From assembly GCF_019400745.1 (NCBI RefSeq), contig NZ_WJIB01000016.1, positions 1 to 64,000 of the forward strand: a DNA stretch of 64,000 nt, read 5' to 3'. Positions 31,739 through 40,116 of the stretch are shown one piece after another (within the stretch, counting starts at the first letter, position 1; each line of letters opens with the position of its first letter). The notes beneath the pieces were generated by a model that searched no databases, had not been told where the DNA came from, and saw only the letters and a list, made by a program, of their open reading frames with translations. The stretch comes from Cohnella sp. CFH 77786. GTDB taxonomy: Bacteria; Bacillota; Bacilli; Paenibacillales; Paenibacillaceae. Made by a program: the position numbers and the translations under genes.

Positions 31739-31775
31739 AGAAAGCCCCTTTCGCGACGAAACGGCGGGGCTTTCT
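31739..31775 (-). promoter_or_regulatory. Perfect hairpin over the uvrA ribosome-binding site
   Basis: In the uvrA leader AGAAAGCCCC (31766-31775 on the complement) and GGGGCTTTCT (31739-31748) form a 10-bp perfect inverted repeat with a 17-nt loop. The 3' arm contains the GGGG that should act as Shine-Dalgarno and ends 3 nt before the TTG start. This would mask the ribosome site and may lower uvrA translation. A terminator is unlikely, since only TCG follows. Confidence 0.7.
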
Positions 31776-31805
31776 GTTCGCCGGCCGCGGTCGCTCTTCC
31801 GAATA

Positions 31806-31819
31806 GGAATGTGTGTTCC
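31806..31819 (-). promoter_or_regulatory. LexA (SOS) box of uvrA
   Basis: GGAATGTGTGTTCC (plus strand) fits the Bacillus LexA/DinR consensus CGAACRNRYGTTYG at 11 of 14 positions. It lies just downstream of the -10, and a near-identical site in the same position precedes uvrB. Confidence 0.8.
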
Positions 31820-31824
31820 CATTC

Positions 31825-31853
31825 ATTATACAGAAACGAATCCCGGGTTGCAA
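31825..31853 (-). promoter_or_regulatory. uvrA promoter
   Basis: On the minus strand -35 TTGCAA (31848-31853), 17-bp spacer, -10 TATAAT (31825-31830). Followed within 6 bp by the LexA box. Confidence 0.85.
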
Positions 31854-31997
31854 ACGATGATGCAATCTTTCGCAACCATTATTGAATTTTCACTTTATAG
31901 ATAATAATGCTATTTTACTGAAATTTGTGGAGAGTTTCTCGCGCCTCGTTTTCCTATCGGCGGATATACCGATGTAAACGCCCCGTGAACACCTTTC

Positions 31998-32234
31998 TTA
32001 ACCACATTGCCTATCTCTTTTATCGCATCTTGCCGGTTCTGCGTGGACCTCAATCCGTTGGATCAGTCCTTCAAATCTGTTTTGTCGCCATATACGCCAC
32101 CTTATCGGCCGAAACACGAGCACGGTACCGTCCGGGCCGGAGAACTCCGCGGACGCTCCGTATTCGATATCGCCGAGCAGGCTCATCATCATAAGCAGGC
32201 CGAACTCTGCGGACCGAACGTAGGATAACGGCAT
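31998..32234 (-). CDS. Hypothetical protein or fragment (78 aa)
   Basis: ATG 32234 follows GGGAGGT with short (4 nt) spacing. The product MPLSYVRSAEFGLLMMMSLLG, then DIEYGASAEFSGPDGTVLVFR, resembles the end of a histidine-kinase-type ATPase domain, but the similarity is slight. It lies just after the lhr stop on the same strand. It may be a small gene or a remnant. The remaining bases between uvrA and lhr (31854-31997) are AT-rich and show nothing else. Confidence 0.3.
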   Translation of the reverse strand: MPLSYVRSAEFGLLMMMSLLGDIEYGASAEFSGPDGTVLVFRPIRWRIWRQNRFEGLIQRIEVHAEPARCDKRDRQCG

Positions 32235-32267
32235 AACACCTCCCGTTACCCGCCGGGGCGCAACATT

Positions 32268-35200
32268 TCACCTCAGTTGACTAGGCCACAGAACGAAGCG
32301 GTCCCGGTCCTTCTCGGCACCAAGCGAACGGAGCAGCCCGCCGCCGGGCGATACCGCGACGTCCTCGCCGTTCCACTTTTCCACCGTGATTTTGGATAAG
32401 CCTTGCCGCTTCAGCAGCAGGGAGAAGACGGTTTTCCAAATGCCGGCGGCCGGCTCCGGCTGATCCGGATCGGCGACTTCCGCATCCGGCATCGTGTAGA
32501 TCCTTTTGCCGCCATTCTCGATCCAATACAGCCATCGGCCTCCGCGCAGCACCAAATAATTGCCCGGCTTCCGCGCGAAAGCGGCCCCGCCTGCGGCAGG
32601 CCAATCGGCCATTTGGCCGTACGGATTCGCCGGATCCACGGAGGCCAGCAGCGTTACGGCGGAAGGATCCGCCTCGGGGAGAGGCTTGCGGATCTCCTCC
32701 GCCAGCTCGCGCGTCGTGAATTGAAGCACGTGCAGATCGCGGATGAACATCCCTCTCGTGACCGCTCCCCACTCCTCCAGCTTTTTGAGCGCCGGGAGCA
32801 GGACGTCCCAATCGTAAGGACCCGTTCTGGCGGCCAGGTCCTTGGTCAGCACCCCGTAAGTTTGCAGCAAATGGTGGATCCAGCGGACGATGGGGGATTT
32901 TTCCGTCTTGCCGATACCGTCGGCCCCGGCCGGGGCGGCACTCCGATCCTGCAGCAACGATCCCGTCCAATACCAGCGTCCGAGTCCGGACCCGGCTTTG
33001 AGGAAGCCTTCCTTCCCCCGGACGCGGGCGGACTGCCGAAGCGGAGCGAACTGGTCGTTGGATACCCGGCCTTCCCATACCAGGTCCAGCAGGTCGGCCA
33101 GCACCTCCGACGGAAGGCGGCCCGATTCCTGGCTCAGCCGGGTCAGGAAGCTTGCCCCTCCGGTCCGCAGCCGCTCCAGCAGCTCCGGATGCCGCGTCTC
33201 CTCCCGGCCTTCTGCCGCCAGCCAAGGCTCGTACAGCGCCCGGTTCTCGGCCAGGAAGAAAGCGATTTTCCCTTCCTTGTCCTCCCCGTCCTTCCGGCCC
33301 AGCCAGATCACCTGCCCCGAGGCGCAGAGCAAATCCAGCGTTTCCCGCCGGTAATCCGGGATCCGCGAAGGGAAGATGATCGACTCCCAGTGAGACAAAG
33401 GCAGGAACATCCCCTGCAGCTTCTCGATCGCCGCCAGCAGCCCCGCTTCTCCGCGCCGCCCGCCGCCCCCTTCGTCCAGCACCCGCTGGCGGCGAAGCAA
33501 AACGCCCAGCAACCGGGACGGATCGACCGGCTCCGCGTTCTTCCGGGCTTTGCCGATGGAGAGCCGGATGAGACGCTCGGCGACTTTGCGGCTGGACCAG
33601 ATGCGCTCGTCCGCATCCGCGGCGAACGGAGCCTGCTCGATCAACCCTTGGCCCAGAAGCGTATCGACGGCGGAGGCGGCGGATTCGGCGGTGAGCGAAG
33701 GATAGCGTTCGATCAGCTCCGCTTCCGTGAAGGAAATCCGGTTGTCCGCGAAACGGCCCGCGACGAAGGCGACGGATTCCGCGGATGCAGGGAAAGCTAT
33801 GTAGATCTCCCGCTCGTCGGCGGCAATCCACCGAAGGAGCCCTTCTCCGGGGCCGAATCGGATATCGGCTACCCGCCGGCGAGCGATCAACTCGTGCAGC
33901 CATTCCCGAACCGCCGCGCCTGCAAGTCGGACCATCTCCTCTTCGGCGAGGTCGCCTCTCCGCTTCAGAAGCCGAAGCAGATCGTCCGCATGCCGGATCT
34001 CCGCTTCCGTGCCGTTCAACCGGCGCTCTTCTTCCTCCATGACGCCGGGGTCCACCGCCTGCAGCCCTTCCTCCGGGGCGAAAAGCGCGCCTGCGGCGGA
34101 TTTGCCCAGCTGCAGCAGCTGCAGTTGAACGGACTCGTCGATCCCGTCGCCTTCGTACATTTTCATATTCACGTATTCGAACAGGAACTGCGCGGCCAGC
34201 GGGGACGGAAACTCCGTCTCGCGCACGGCGACCTCGATCCGGCCGTCCTCGATGCCCTCCAGAATCTCCTTCAGCCGCGGAAGATCCAGATACTCGTCCT
34301 TCGCCTCCCGCATCGCTTCCTGGAAGATCGGAAACCTCTCCGCGTAAGGGAGGGCGTTCTTCAGCAGCTCCGCGCCGCGAAGCCGTTTCTGCCACAGAGG
34401 AATGCGCGTGAAGCTGCGGGACAGCAGCAAGGAAGTCTCCGCGATCCGCCGGAAGGACACCGCCAGCAGCGGAGAACCCGTCAACGCTTCCGAAAGCAGC
34501 CTTTCGGCATTCGCTGACGTCACCTGCCAGATCGCATGCAGCCAGGAGACGTCCCACTCGGAAAACACGAGCTCGATCCCGTTATCCTTCGCGTTCCCGT
34601 AAATCCGGTACGGAACCATGCCTTCGAACTGACGCTCGATGGCGAGAAGCCAGGTCCGGTTGATTTTGCGGCCGAAGTGGTTATGGAGAATGACGTGCTT
34701 CTGGTTCGCCGCGTCCCGGTAATGTTCCACGACGATCCGGCGGTCCGTCGGGATGAGGCTCGACGTGATCTGGGAACGGAGATAACCGATCAGCTCCATA
34801 GCCGCAACGTCGTCCATGCCGTATTCGGTCATGAGCCAGTCCGCGGTTTCCCCGTCCGGCCGTTCGAGCCGTTCCTCCAGCTCTCTCTGGAACGCTCCGA
34901 TTTTACGGCCCAGTTCGTAGGAGCGCGCCGGCGATTCGTTGCGCCAGAACGGAATTTCGCTGAACCGGTTGCCCGCCTCCGTCGCGTAAACCCGGTCGTG
35001 CCGGATTTCGCGGATCGTCCACGCCTGGGCCCCGAGCTGCACGACGTCCCCGACCCTGGACTCGTGGATGAACTCCTCGTCCAGCTCGCCGATCTGCGCC
35101 CGGCTTTCGGCGTGATGGACCGGATAGGCCGAGCTCTGGGGGATCGTGCCTGCGCCGGTAACGGCCGCCAGGGCGGTATTGGCGCGCCGGGTCAGCTTGC

Positions 35201-36740
35201 CGGACTCCCGGTCCCAATCTACCAGGGGGCGTAGGAACGGATAGAAGCCGGACAGCATCTCGAGCATCGTATCCAGACGTTCGCGGGGAAACGACCGATA
35301 GCTGTCGCTCCGCGCGATCAACCGGTGCAGCTCCGCTGCCGTCCGTTCCCGTTCCGCGACCATGGCCACCGTCTGTTGGGCGAGCACGTCGAGCGAGTCC
35401 CGCGGGACGACGATTTCCTCGATGTCCCGTTCCCGGATCATCCGGCTGAGCACGGCGATATCGGGGAGCGCGCCTTTGTTCCGGGCGACGATGGCGCCCC
35501 GGCTGATATCTCCGACCGAGTGCCCGGCCCGCCCCATGCGCTGGATCCCCGCCGCCGCTTCCGGAGGCGGATCGATCTGGATGACGAAATCTACGTGCCC
35601 GACGTCGATGCCAAGCTCCAGGGATGCGGTGGCGACGATGCAGCGAAGCTCGCCGGATTTGAGCATCCGTTCCACCTCGAGCCGCCACTCCCGCGACATG
35701 CTGCCATGATGCGCCCTGGCCATTTCGTAGCCGACGTGATCGTTCAGACGCAAGCAAAGCCGCTCGCATAAGCGGCGGCTGTTCACGTAAATGAGCACGG
35801 AGCGGCTGCCGTGGATAAGGGCCATGATCCGGTCCAGCAGCGGAAGCCAAACCGCCGCTTCCCGGGTTTGGAGCGGACGGTTCTGATCCGGAATGGAAGC
35901 GACGACGCGGTACCTTTTGACGATATCGCTCTCCACGATCCTCACAGGCCTAGGCCGGTAGCCCAGGGGATGGTCGAATGATTCTTCCGCGCACTCGCCG
36001 CCGGCGGGAACTCCCGCTGATAAGGCGGGAGCCGCGGATGCCTCCGGACCGGAGAGGGCAAGCGCTTCCTCCCAACCGCCAAGGAAGCGGGCGACCCGCT
36101 CCAGCGGCTTCTGCGTCGCGGAGACGCCGATCCGCTGCACGCCGCCCCTTCCCTCCCCGAGCCGCTCGAGGGACAGCGATAAATGCGAGCCCCGCTTGTC
36201 CGCGGCCAAATCGTGGATCTCGTCCACGATGACCTGGCGAACGGCCGCCAGCATCTCCCTGCCTTTCTCCGAGGTGAGGAGAATGTAGAGCGACTCCGGC
36301 GTCGTGACGAGCAGATCCGGCGGCCGGCGCAGCATGGCGGACCGCTCGGCGGGCTTCGTGTCGCCCGTCCGAACGGCGCTGCGGATGCCCGGCCAATCGC
36401 GGCCCGTTTCACGCGCCAACCGGTCGAGCCGGTCCACGAAGCCGTGCACGTGATGGTGGATATCGTTGTTAAGCGCCTTAAGCGGCGTGATATACAGAAT
36501 GCGTACGCCCTTCTCCCCGCGCCCTTCCGAAGCGGCCTTCTCCTCGAGCAGCCGGTTCAGGCAGGGGAGCAATGCGGCAAGCGTCTTGCCCGATCCGGTG
36601 GGCGCCGCGATCAATGTATGGCTGCCCGAGGCGATCGCATCCCAGGACCGACGCTGTACGTCCGTGGGCTCGCCGAACGTCCCGGCGAACCACTCGGCAA
36701 GCACGGGGTGCATGCCGGCGAACGGCGCCCCTTCCCGCAT
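32268..36740 (-). CDS. lhr: Large ATP-dependent helicase of the Lhr family
   Basis: 1490-residue superfamily 2 helicase, close to the size of E. coli Lhr (about 1540), implicated in DNA repair. Core motifs: FGEPTDVQRRSWDAI (Q motif), LIAAPTGSGKTLAALL (Walker A), ILYITPLKALNND, VTTPESLYILL, DEIHDLAADKRGSHL (DEIH box), GVSATQ, LIYVNSRRLCERL and IQRMGRAGHSVG (motif VI). A winged-helix and the Lhr-specific large C-terminal region follow. ATG 36740 has GAAGGAG 9 nt upstream. It starts 38 bp after the uvrB stop, so it is probably co-transcribed with uvrB and SOS-induced, linking it to nucleotide excision repair. Confidence 0.94.
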   Translation of the reverse strand: MREGAPFAGMHPVLAEWFAGTFGEPTDVQRRSWDAIASGSHTLIAAPTGSGKTLAALLPCLNRLLEEKAASEGRGEKGVRILYITPLKALNNDIHHHVHGFVDRLDRLARETGRDWPGIRSAVRTGDTKPAERSAMLRRPPDLLVTTPESLYILLTSEKGREMLAAVRQVIVDEIHDLAADKRGSHLSLSLERLGEGRGGVQRIGVSATQKPLERVARFLGGWEEALALSGPEASAAPALSAGVPAGGECAEESFDHPLGYRPRPVRIVESDIVKRYRVVASIPDQNRPLQTREAAVWLPLLDRIMALIHGSRSVLIYVNSRRLCERLCLRLNDHVGYEMARAHHGSMSREWRLEVERMLKSGELRCIVATASLELGIDVGHVDFVIQIDPPPEAAAGIQRMGRAGHSVGDISRGAIVARNKGALPDIAVLSRMIRERDIEEIVVPRDSLDVLAQQTVAMVAERERTAAELHRLIARSDSYRSFPRERLDTMLEMLSGFYPFLRPLVDWDRESGKLTRRANTALAAVTGAGTIPQSSAYPVHHAESRAQIGELDEEFIHESRVGDVVQLGAQAWTIREIRHDRVYATEAGNRFSEIPFWRNESPARSYELGRKIGAFQRELEERLERPDGETADWLMTEYGMDDVAAMELIGYLRSQITSSLIPTDRRIVVEHYRDAANQKHVILHNHFGRKINRTWLLAIERQFEGMVPYRIYGNAKDNGIELVFSEWDVSWLHAIWQVTSANAERLLSEALTGSPLLAVSFRRIAETSLLLSRSFTRIPLWQKRLRGAELLKNALPYAERFPIFQEAMREAKDEYLDLPRLKEILEGIEDGRIEVAVRETEFPSPLAAQFLFEYVNMKMYEGDGIDESVQLQLLQLGKSAAGALFAPEEGLQAVDPGVMEEEERRLNGTEAEIRHADDLLRLLKRRGDLAEEEMVRLAGAAVREWLHELIARRRVADIRFGPGEGLLRWIAADEREIYIAFPASAESVAFVAGRFADNRISFTEAELIERYPSLTAESAASAVDTLLGQGLIEQAPFAADADERIWSSRKVAERLIRLSIGKARKNAEPVDPSRLLGVLLRRQRVLDEGGGGRRGEAGLLAAIEKLQGMFLPLSHWESIIFPSRIPDYRRETLDLLCASGQVIWLGRKDGEDKEGKIAFFLAENRALYEPWLAAEGREETRHPELLERLRTGGASFLTRLSQESGRLPSEVLADLLDLVWEGRVSNDQFAPLRQSARVRGKEGFLKAGSGLGRWYWTGSLLQDRSAAPAGADGIGKTEKSPIVRWIHHLLQTYGVLTKDLAARTGPYDWDVLLPALKKLEEWGAVTRGMFIRDLHVLQFTTRELAEEIRKPLPEADPSAVTLLASVDPANPYGQMADWPAAGGAAFARKPGNYLVLRGGRWLYWIENGGKRIYTMPDAEVADPDQPEPAAGIWKTVFSLLLKRQGLSKITVEKWNGEDVAVSPGGGLLRSLGAEKDRDRFVLWPSQLR

Positions 36741-36777
36741 CCGAATCCGCTCCTTCCCTCCAGCCGGAGGTTCTTGA

Positions 36778-38778
36778 TCACATGCTGGCCTTCAGCTCGA
36801 GCAACGCGTCCCGAAGCTCCGCCGCCCTCTCGAACTGCAGGTTTTTGGCCGCGTCCTTCATCTCGTGCTCCAGCCGTTCGATCATGGACTGCCGTTCTTT
36901 TTTCGACAGCTTCTGAAGATTCTCCGCGCCGGTCAAATAGCCGGCTTTCTGCTCCGCGACCTTGGTCGCTTCGATGACGTCCCGGACTTTCTTCTGGATC
37001 GTCTGCGGCGTAATGCCGTGCTTCTCGTTGTAGGCGATCTGGATCGCGCGCCGCCGTTCCGTCTCGGCGATCGCCTTCTCCATCGACTCCGTCCGGTTGT
37101 CCCCGTACATGATCACATGGCCGTCCGCATTCCGCGCCGCCCGGCCGATCGTCTGGATGAGCGAACGTTCCGAACGCAGGAAGCCTTCCTTGTCGGCGTC
37201 CAGAATCGCGACCAGCGACACTTCGGGCAAGTCGAGGCCTTCCCGCAGCAGGTTGATCCCGACCAGCACGTCGAACGTGCCGAGCCGCAGGTCGCGGAGA
37301 ATCGCCATCCGCTCGAGCGTCTTCACGTCCGAATGCAGGTACTGGACCTTGATGCCGACGTCCTTCAAATAATCCGTCAGGTCTTCGGCCATCTTCTTCG
37401 TCAGCGTCGTCACGAGCACGCGCTCGTCCTTGGCGATCCGCTGCCGGATTTCGCCGAGCAGGTCGTCGATCTGTCCCTTCGTCGGGCGCACCTCGATGAC
37501 GGGATCGAGCAGCCCCGTGGGCCGGATGATCTGCTGCACCATCTCCGGGCAATGCTCCAGCTCGTACGGTCCCGGCGTTGCGGAAACGTAGACGAGCTGC
37601 TTCGCCTTCTGCTCGAATTCCTCGAATTTCAGCGGCCGGTTGTCGAGCGCGGACGGCAGGCGGAACCCGTGCTCGACCAGCACTTCCTTGCGCGCGCGGT
37701 CGCCGTTGTACATCGCCCGGATTTGCGGCAGCGTCACGTGGGACTCGTCGATGACGACGAGGAAATCGTCGGGGAAAAAGTCGAACAGCGTATAAGGCGT
37801 CGCTCCCCGCTCCCGGAACGTAAGCGGGCCGGAGTAGTTCTCGATGCCGGAGCAGAAGCCCATCTCGGCCATCATCTCCAGGTCGTAGCGGGTGCGCTGC
37901 TCCAGCCGCTGCGCTTCCAGCAGCTTGCCCGCCCCGCGCAGCTCGGCCAACCGTTCCTCCAGCTCCCTTTCGATGTCCACGATCGCGCGTTTCATTTTCT
38001 CGTCCGCCGTCACGAAGTGGGATGCCGGGAAAATGGACACGTGATCGCGTTCTCCCACGATTTCGCCCGTCAGCACGTCGATTTCGGTAATCCGCTCGAT
38101 TTCGTCGCCGAACAGCTCGACGCGGATCGCCTGTTCCCCATGCGACGCCGGGAAAATCTCGACGACGTCGCCCCGCACCCGGAACGTGCCGCGCGTGAAG
38201 TTCAAGTCGTTGCGCTGGTATTGGATATCGACCAGCTTGTGCAGGATCGCGTTGCGCGGCTTCTCCATGCCGACCCGCAGGCTGAGCCTGAGATCGCGGT
38301 ACTCTTCCGGCGAACCGAGGCCGTAGATGCAGGACACGCTGGCCACGATGATGACGTCGCGCCGTTCGAACAGCGAGGACGTCGCGCTGTGGCGCAGCTT
38401 GTCGATCTCTTCGTTGATGCTCGAATCCTTCTCGATATAGGTGTCGGACGACGGAATGTACGCCTCCGGCTGATAGTAATCGTAGTAGCTGACGAAATAA
38501 GTGACCGCGTTTTCCGGGAAAAACTCCTGGAACTCGCTGCACAATTGCGCAGCCAGCGTCTTGTTGTGCGCGATGACCAGCGTCGGCTTGTTCACCTGCG
38601 CGATCGTCTGCGCGATCGTGAACGTCTTGCCCGTGCCGGTGGCGCCGAGCAGCGTCTGATGGCGCTTGCCGGCCCGGATGCCTTCGGAGAGCTCCCGGAT
38701 CGCTTCGGGTTGGTCGCCCTGCGGCCTGTATTCGGAGATGAGCTTGAATTTCTTGTCCAGCAATTCCGCGTTCGCCAT
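36778..38778 (-). CDS. uvrB: Excinuclease ABC subunit B (UvrB)
   Basis: Damage-verifying helicase of nucleotide excision repair that recruits UvrC. The start at ATG 38778 (GGAGG upstream) gives 666 residues, the normal length; the longer frame to 38919 would run through the promoter and operator. Features: [14 protein letters not shown], Walker [11 protein letters not shown], the beta-hairpin [50 protein letters not shown], helicase motifs [19 protein letters not shown] and [10 protein letters not shown], and the C-terminal UVR coiled-coil ([20 protein letters not shown]) that binds UvrC. It is separated from uvrA by lhr; both uvr genes carry the same SOS control region. Confidence 0.98.
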   Translation of the reverse strand: MANAELLDKKFKLISEYRPQGDQPEAIRELSEGIRAGKRHQTLLGATGTGKTFTIAQTIAQVNKPTLVIAHNKTLAAQLCSEFQEFFPENAVTYFVSYYDYYQPEAYIPSSDTYIEKDSSINEEIDKLRHSATSSLFERRDVIIVASVSCIYGLGSPEEYRDLRLSLRVGMEKPRNAILHKLVDIQYQRNDLNFTRGTFRVRGDVVEIFPASHGEQAIRVELFGDEIERITEIDVLTGEIVGERDHVSIFPASHFVTADEKMKRAIVDIERELEERLAELRGAGKLLEAQRLEQRTRYDLEMMAEMGFCSGIENYSGPLTFRERGATPYTLFDFFPDDFLVVIDESHVTLPQIRAMYNGDRARKEVLVEHGFRLPSALDNRPLKFEEFEQKAKQLVYVSATPGPYELEHCPEMVQQIIRPTGLLDPVIEVRPTKGQIDDLLGEIRQRIAKDERVLVTTLTKKMAEDLTDYLKDVGIKVQYLHSDVKTLERMAILRDLRLGTFDVLVGINLLREGLDLPEVSLVAILDADKEGFLRSERSLIQTIGRAARNADGHVIMYGDNRTESMEKAIAETERRRAIQIAYNEKHGITPQTIQKKVRDVIEATKVAEQKAGYLTGAENLQKLSKKERQSMIERLEHEMKDAAKNLQFERAAELRDALLELKASM

Positions 38779-38871
38779 AGACGGCAAAACCTCCATTTCA
38801 AGCATAAGCTTGCTCTTTTCCAATACGTCCGATTTCGCTGTACCATTCCATCTCAAATCTGATGCCGATCG

Positions 38872-38885
38872 CGAATGTGTGTTCC
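38872..38885 (-). promoter_or_regulatory. LexA (SOS) box of uvrB
   Basis: CGAATGTGTGTTCC matches the Bacillus LexA consensus CGAACRNRYGTTYG at 12 of 14 positions and lies 5 bp downstream of the -10. The uvrA box differs from it only at the first base. Confidence 0.85.
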
Positions 38886-38890
38886 CATTT

Positions 38891-38919
38891 ATTATATCTT
38901 TTCCATATCGAAGCGTCAA
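38891..38919 (-). promoter_or_regulatory. uvrB promoter
   Basis: On the minus strand -35 TTGACG (38914-38919), 17-bp spacer, -10 TATAAT (38891-38896). Transcription from about 38884 gives a leader of about 105 nt to the ATG at 38778. Confidence 0.9.
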
Positions 38920-38946
38920 AATAACGGACGGATCTAAGAACCACGT

Positions 38947-38980
38947 AAAAAAGAATGACCATCTATCAGACGGTCATCTT
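38947..38980 (-). terminator. Minus-strand terminator, probably ending an antisense RNA
   Basis: On the minus strand ATGACC (38972-38977) pairs with GGTCAT (38955-38960) across an 11-nt loop, followed by TCTTTTTT (to 38947). It lies just upstream of the uvrB promoter, and the only thing upstream of it on this strand is the sequence opposite the holin-like toxin gene. Confidence 0.75.
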
Positions 38981-39075
38981 GGTTTGCTATAAATGGTAGA
39001 GCAACCAACTTGTGGTGACGGCTCCCTCCGGAAAGGAGGCGATTCCTATGGATACTTTCCAGTCGATCATGGTTC
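38947..39075 (-). ncRNA. Candidate antisense RNA antitoxin for the holin-like toxin
   Basis: Inferred from a clear minus-strand terminator at 38947-38980 with no minus-strand gene before it, facing the leader and start of the toxin gene. Type I toxins of this kind are usually silenced by an antisense RNA. I could not identify a convincing promoter, so the 5' end given here is a guess. Confidence 0.3.
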
Positions 39076-39134
39076 TGATTGCTTTCGGAAGCTTTCTGAT
39101 TGCACTCTTAACTTACATCGAGAAACGAAAGTAA
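39048..39134 (+). CDS. Putative holin-like type I toxin (28 aa)
   Basis: The 28-residue peptide MDTFQSIMVLIAFGSFLIAL + LTYIEKRK has one membrane helix and a short basic tail. It closely fits the small proteins annotated as putative holin-like toxin, relatives of TxpA/BsrG-type toxins that depolarise the membrane. ATG 39048 follows AAAGGAGG with 8 nt spacing, one of the strongest ribosome sites in the window. Its stop codon is inside the first arm of a terminator. Expression would be expected to be held down by an antisense RNA. The host advantage of such loci is unclear. Confidence 0.85.
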   Translation: MDTFQSIMVLIAFGSFLIALLTYIEKRK

Positions 39135-39172
39135 CCCGCCACAGGTTGCAGGCCTGACGGGTTACTTCTTCT
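39131..39172 (+). terminator. Terminator of the toxin gene
   Basis: GTAACCCG (39131-39138, including the stop codon) pairs with CGGGTTAC (39158-39165), followed by TTCTTCT. The inner loop holds a further short stem. Confidence 0.85.
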
Positions 39173-39214
39173 AGCGCATCAACTGGAGGGAGTTCCACCC
39201 AAGCTTGTTGCGTG

Positions 39215-39246
39215 AGATGGTGTTGGCCGCACCATCTTGCTTTTAT
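39215..39246 (+). terminator. Second hairpin with T-run downstream of the toxin
   Basis: AGATGGTG (39215-39222) and CACCATCT (39230-39237) form a perfect 8-bp stem around a 7-nt loop, followed by TGCTTTTAT. It may back up the toxin terminator or be a leftover of the next, broken locus. Confidence 0.55.
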
Positions 39247-39319
39247 GATCTTATTGTATACCGTATCTTGTGGATACGCAATATCGTCTGCCTCTCACCA
39301 GGAGGGCCGGAGGTTGAAT

Positions 39320-39890
39320 ATGGGACTTTTTTCGTTTATCAAAGGTCAGTTCATCGAGGTCATCGAATGGCTGGACGACACGGGCGTGCTCGTGCACCGG
39401 TTCCCGGCGTACGACAACGCGATCGAAATGGGAGCCCAGCTGACCGTGCGCGAATCGCAGGCCGCCATCTTCCTGAACGAAGGCAAGATCGCGGACGTGT
39501 TCGGCCCGGGCCCCGGAGCGATGGGCCTTGCCCTGACCGGCCTCGCCATCGAGAACTTGTCGCTGCCGGAGGAAGTCGAGCGGATGATCGACATACGGAA
39601 ACGGAGCGTTACACCGTTTGGCATTGGACGAACGGCGATTACGAACGCGGTTTCGACGATATTTTGATCCCGGCCTCCGCCATTACGACGCCGACTTGCT
39701 GGAGAAGTTGGTTTGGAACGCAAGCTATTCTTACAGAAACAAGCCTTACCGCTACATGGTCAACGGGCAGACCGGCACCGTATCCGGCCGAGTCCCGCGC
39801 AGCGCGGTCAAGATCGCCTTGTTTACGATCGGCTGCCTAGCGGTTGCGGGGATGGCGTTCTACTTATGGAGTCGATATTCAGCTACATGA
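39320..39890 (+). pseudogene. Decayed SPFH-domain gene fused to remnants of a zinc-ribbon membrane protein gene
   Basis: ATG 39320 behind GGAGG opens a frame that matches the start of the SPFH (YdjI-type) family: MGLFSFIKGQFIEVIEWLDD, then VRESQAAIFLNEGKIADVFG. It then jumps to what looks like the end of the same family (LTGLAIENLSLPEEVERMID), so about two thirds of the domain is missing. The frame stops at 39667. In the other two frames follow TERYTVWHWTNGDYERGFDD and, to 39890, ADLLEKL...NKPYRYMVNGQTGTVSGRVP with a final membrane helix, which look like parts of the TFIIB-type zinc-ribbon protein usually encoded next to this SPFH gene. Multiple deletions and frame changes make it a pseudogene. 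Confidence 0.75.
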
Positions 39891-39902
39891 AATATGGTTC
39901 AT

Positions 39903-39933
39903 CAACAAACCGCCCGCTTTGGGCGGTTTGTTG
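39903..39933. terminator. Perfect 13-bp hairpin after the SPFH/zinc-ribbon remnant
   Basis: CAACAAACCGCCC and GGGCGGTTTGTTG pair perfectly around a 5-nt loop. It is placed as the old terminator of the broken locus, though the following T-run is poor (GCCTTTGG). Confidence 0.65.
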
Positions 39934-39954
39934 CCTTTGGCACCGCGCCGCTCA

Positions 39955-40095
39955 CCCGCAATTCCGCGAAATAGTGTCTCTGCGTCATGATTTCGCTCCG
40001 CTCACCGGCAACTCCACGAAATAGTGTCCCTGCGTCATGATTTCGCTCCGCTCGCCCGGTAATCCGCCGAAATAACGTCCCTGCGCCATCCTTTC
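39955..40095. repeat. Three-copy 50-bp repeat (array C)
   Basis: The CGAAATAGTG unit starts near 39968, 40018 and (diverged, CGAAATAACG) 40069. The unit includes AGTGTCTCTGCGTCATGATT then TCGCTCCGCTCACCGG and aligns base for base with array B (AGTG, nine bases, CA, TATT-like, TCGCTCC-CTCACC). The left stem is partly broken here. It lies between the SPFH remnant and the sdpR promoter. Confidence 0.85.
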
Positions 40096-40116
40096 TCCCG
40101 CCTCCCTCAAGCCCCA

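Noticed and set aside
31736-31822. Longer N-terminus of UvrA starting at 31822
   Set aside because: It would translate the LexA box and the hairpin and add residues not typical of UvrA; the TTG at 31735 gives the normal start.
28409-31885. 1158-codon plus-strand frame opposite uvrA
   Set aside because: Shadow of uvrA, rich in His, Val, Asp and Arg from complementing GC-rich codons; uvrA itself is unmistakable.
31905-32267. Regulatory RNA between uvrA and lhr
   Set aside because: No strong stem or terminator; the only signal is a weak 78-codon frame, listed with low confidence.
38779-38919. Longer N-terminus of UvrB starting at 38919
   Set aside because: The first codons overlap the promoter -35/-10 and LexA box, so they cannot be in the mRNA from that promoter.
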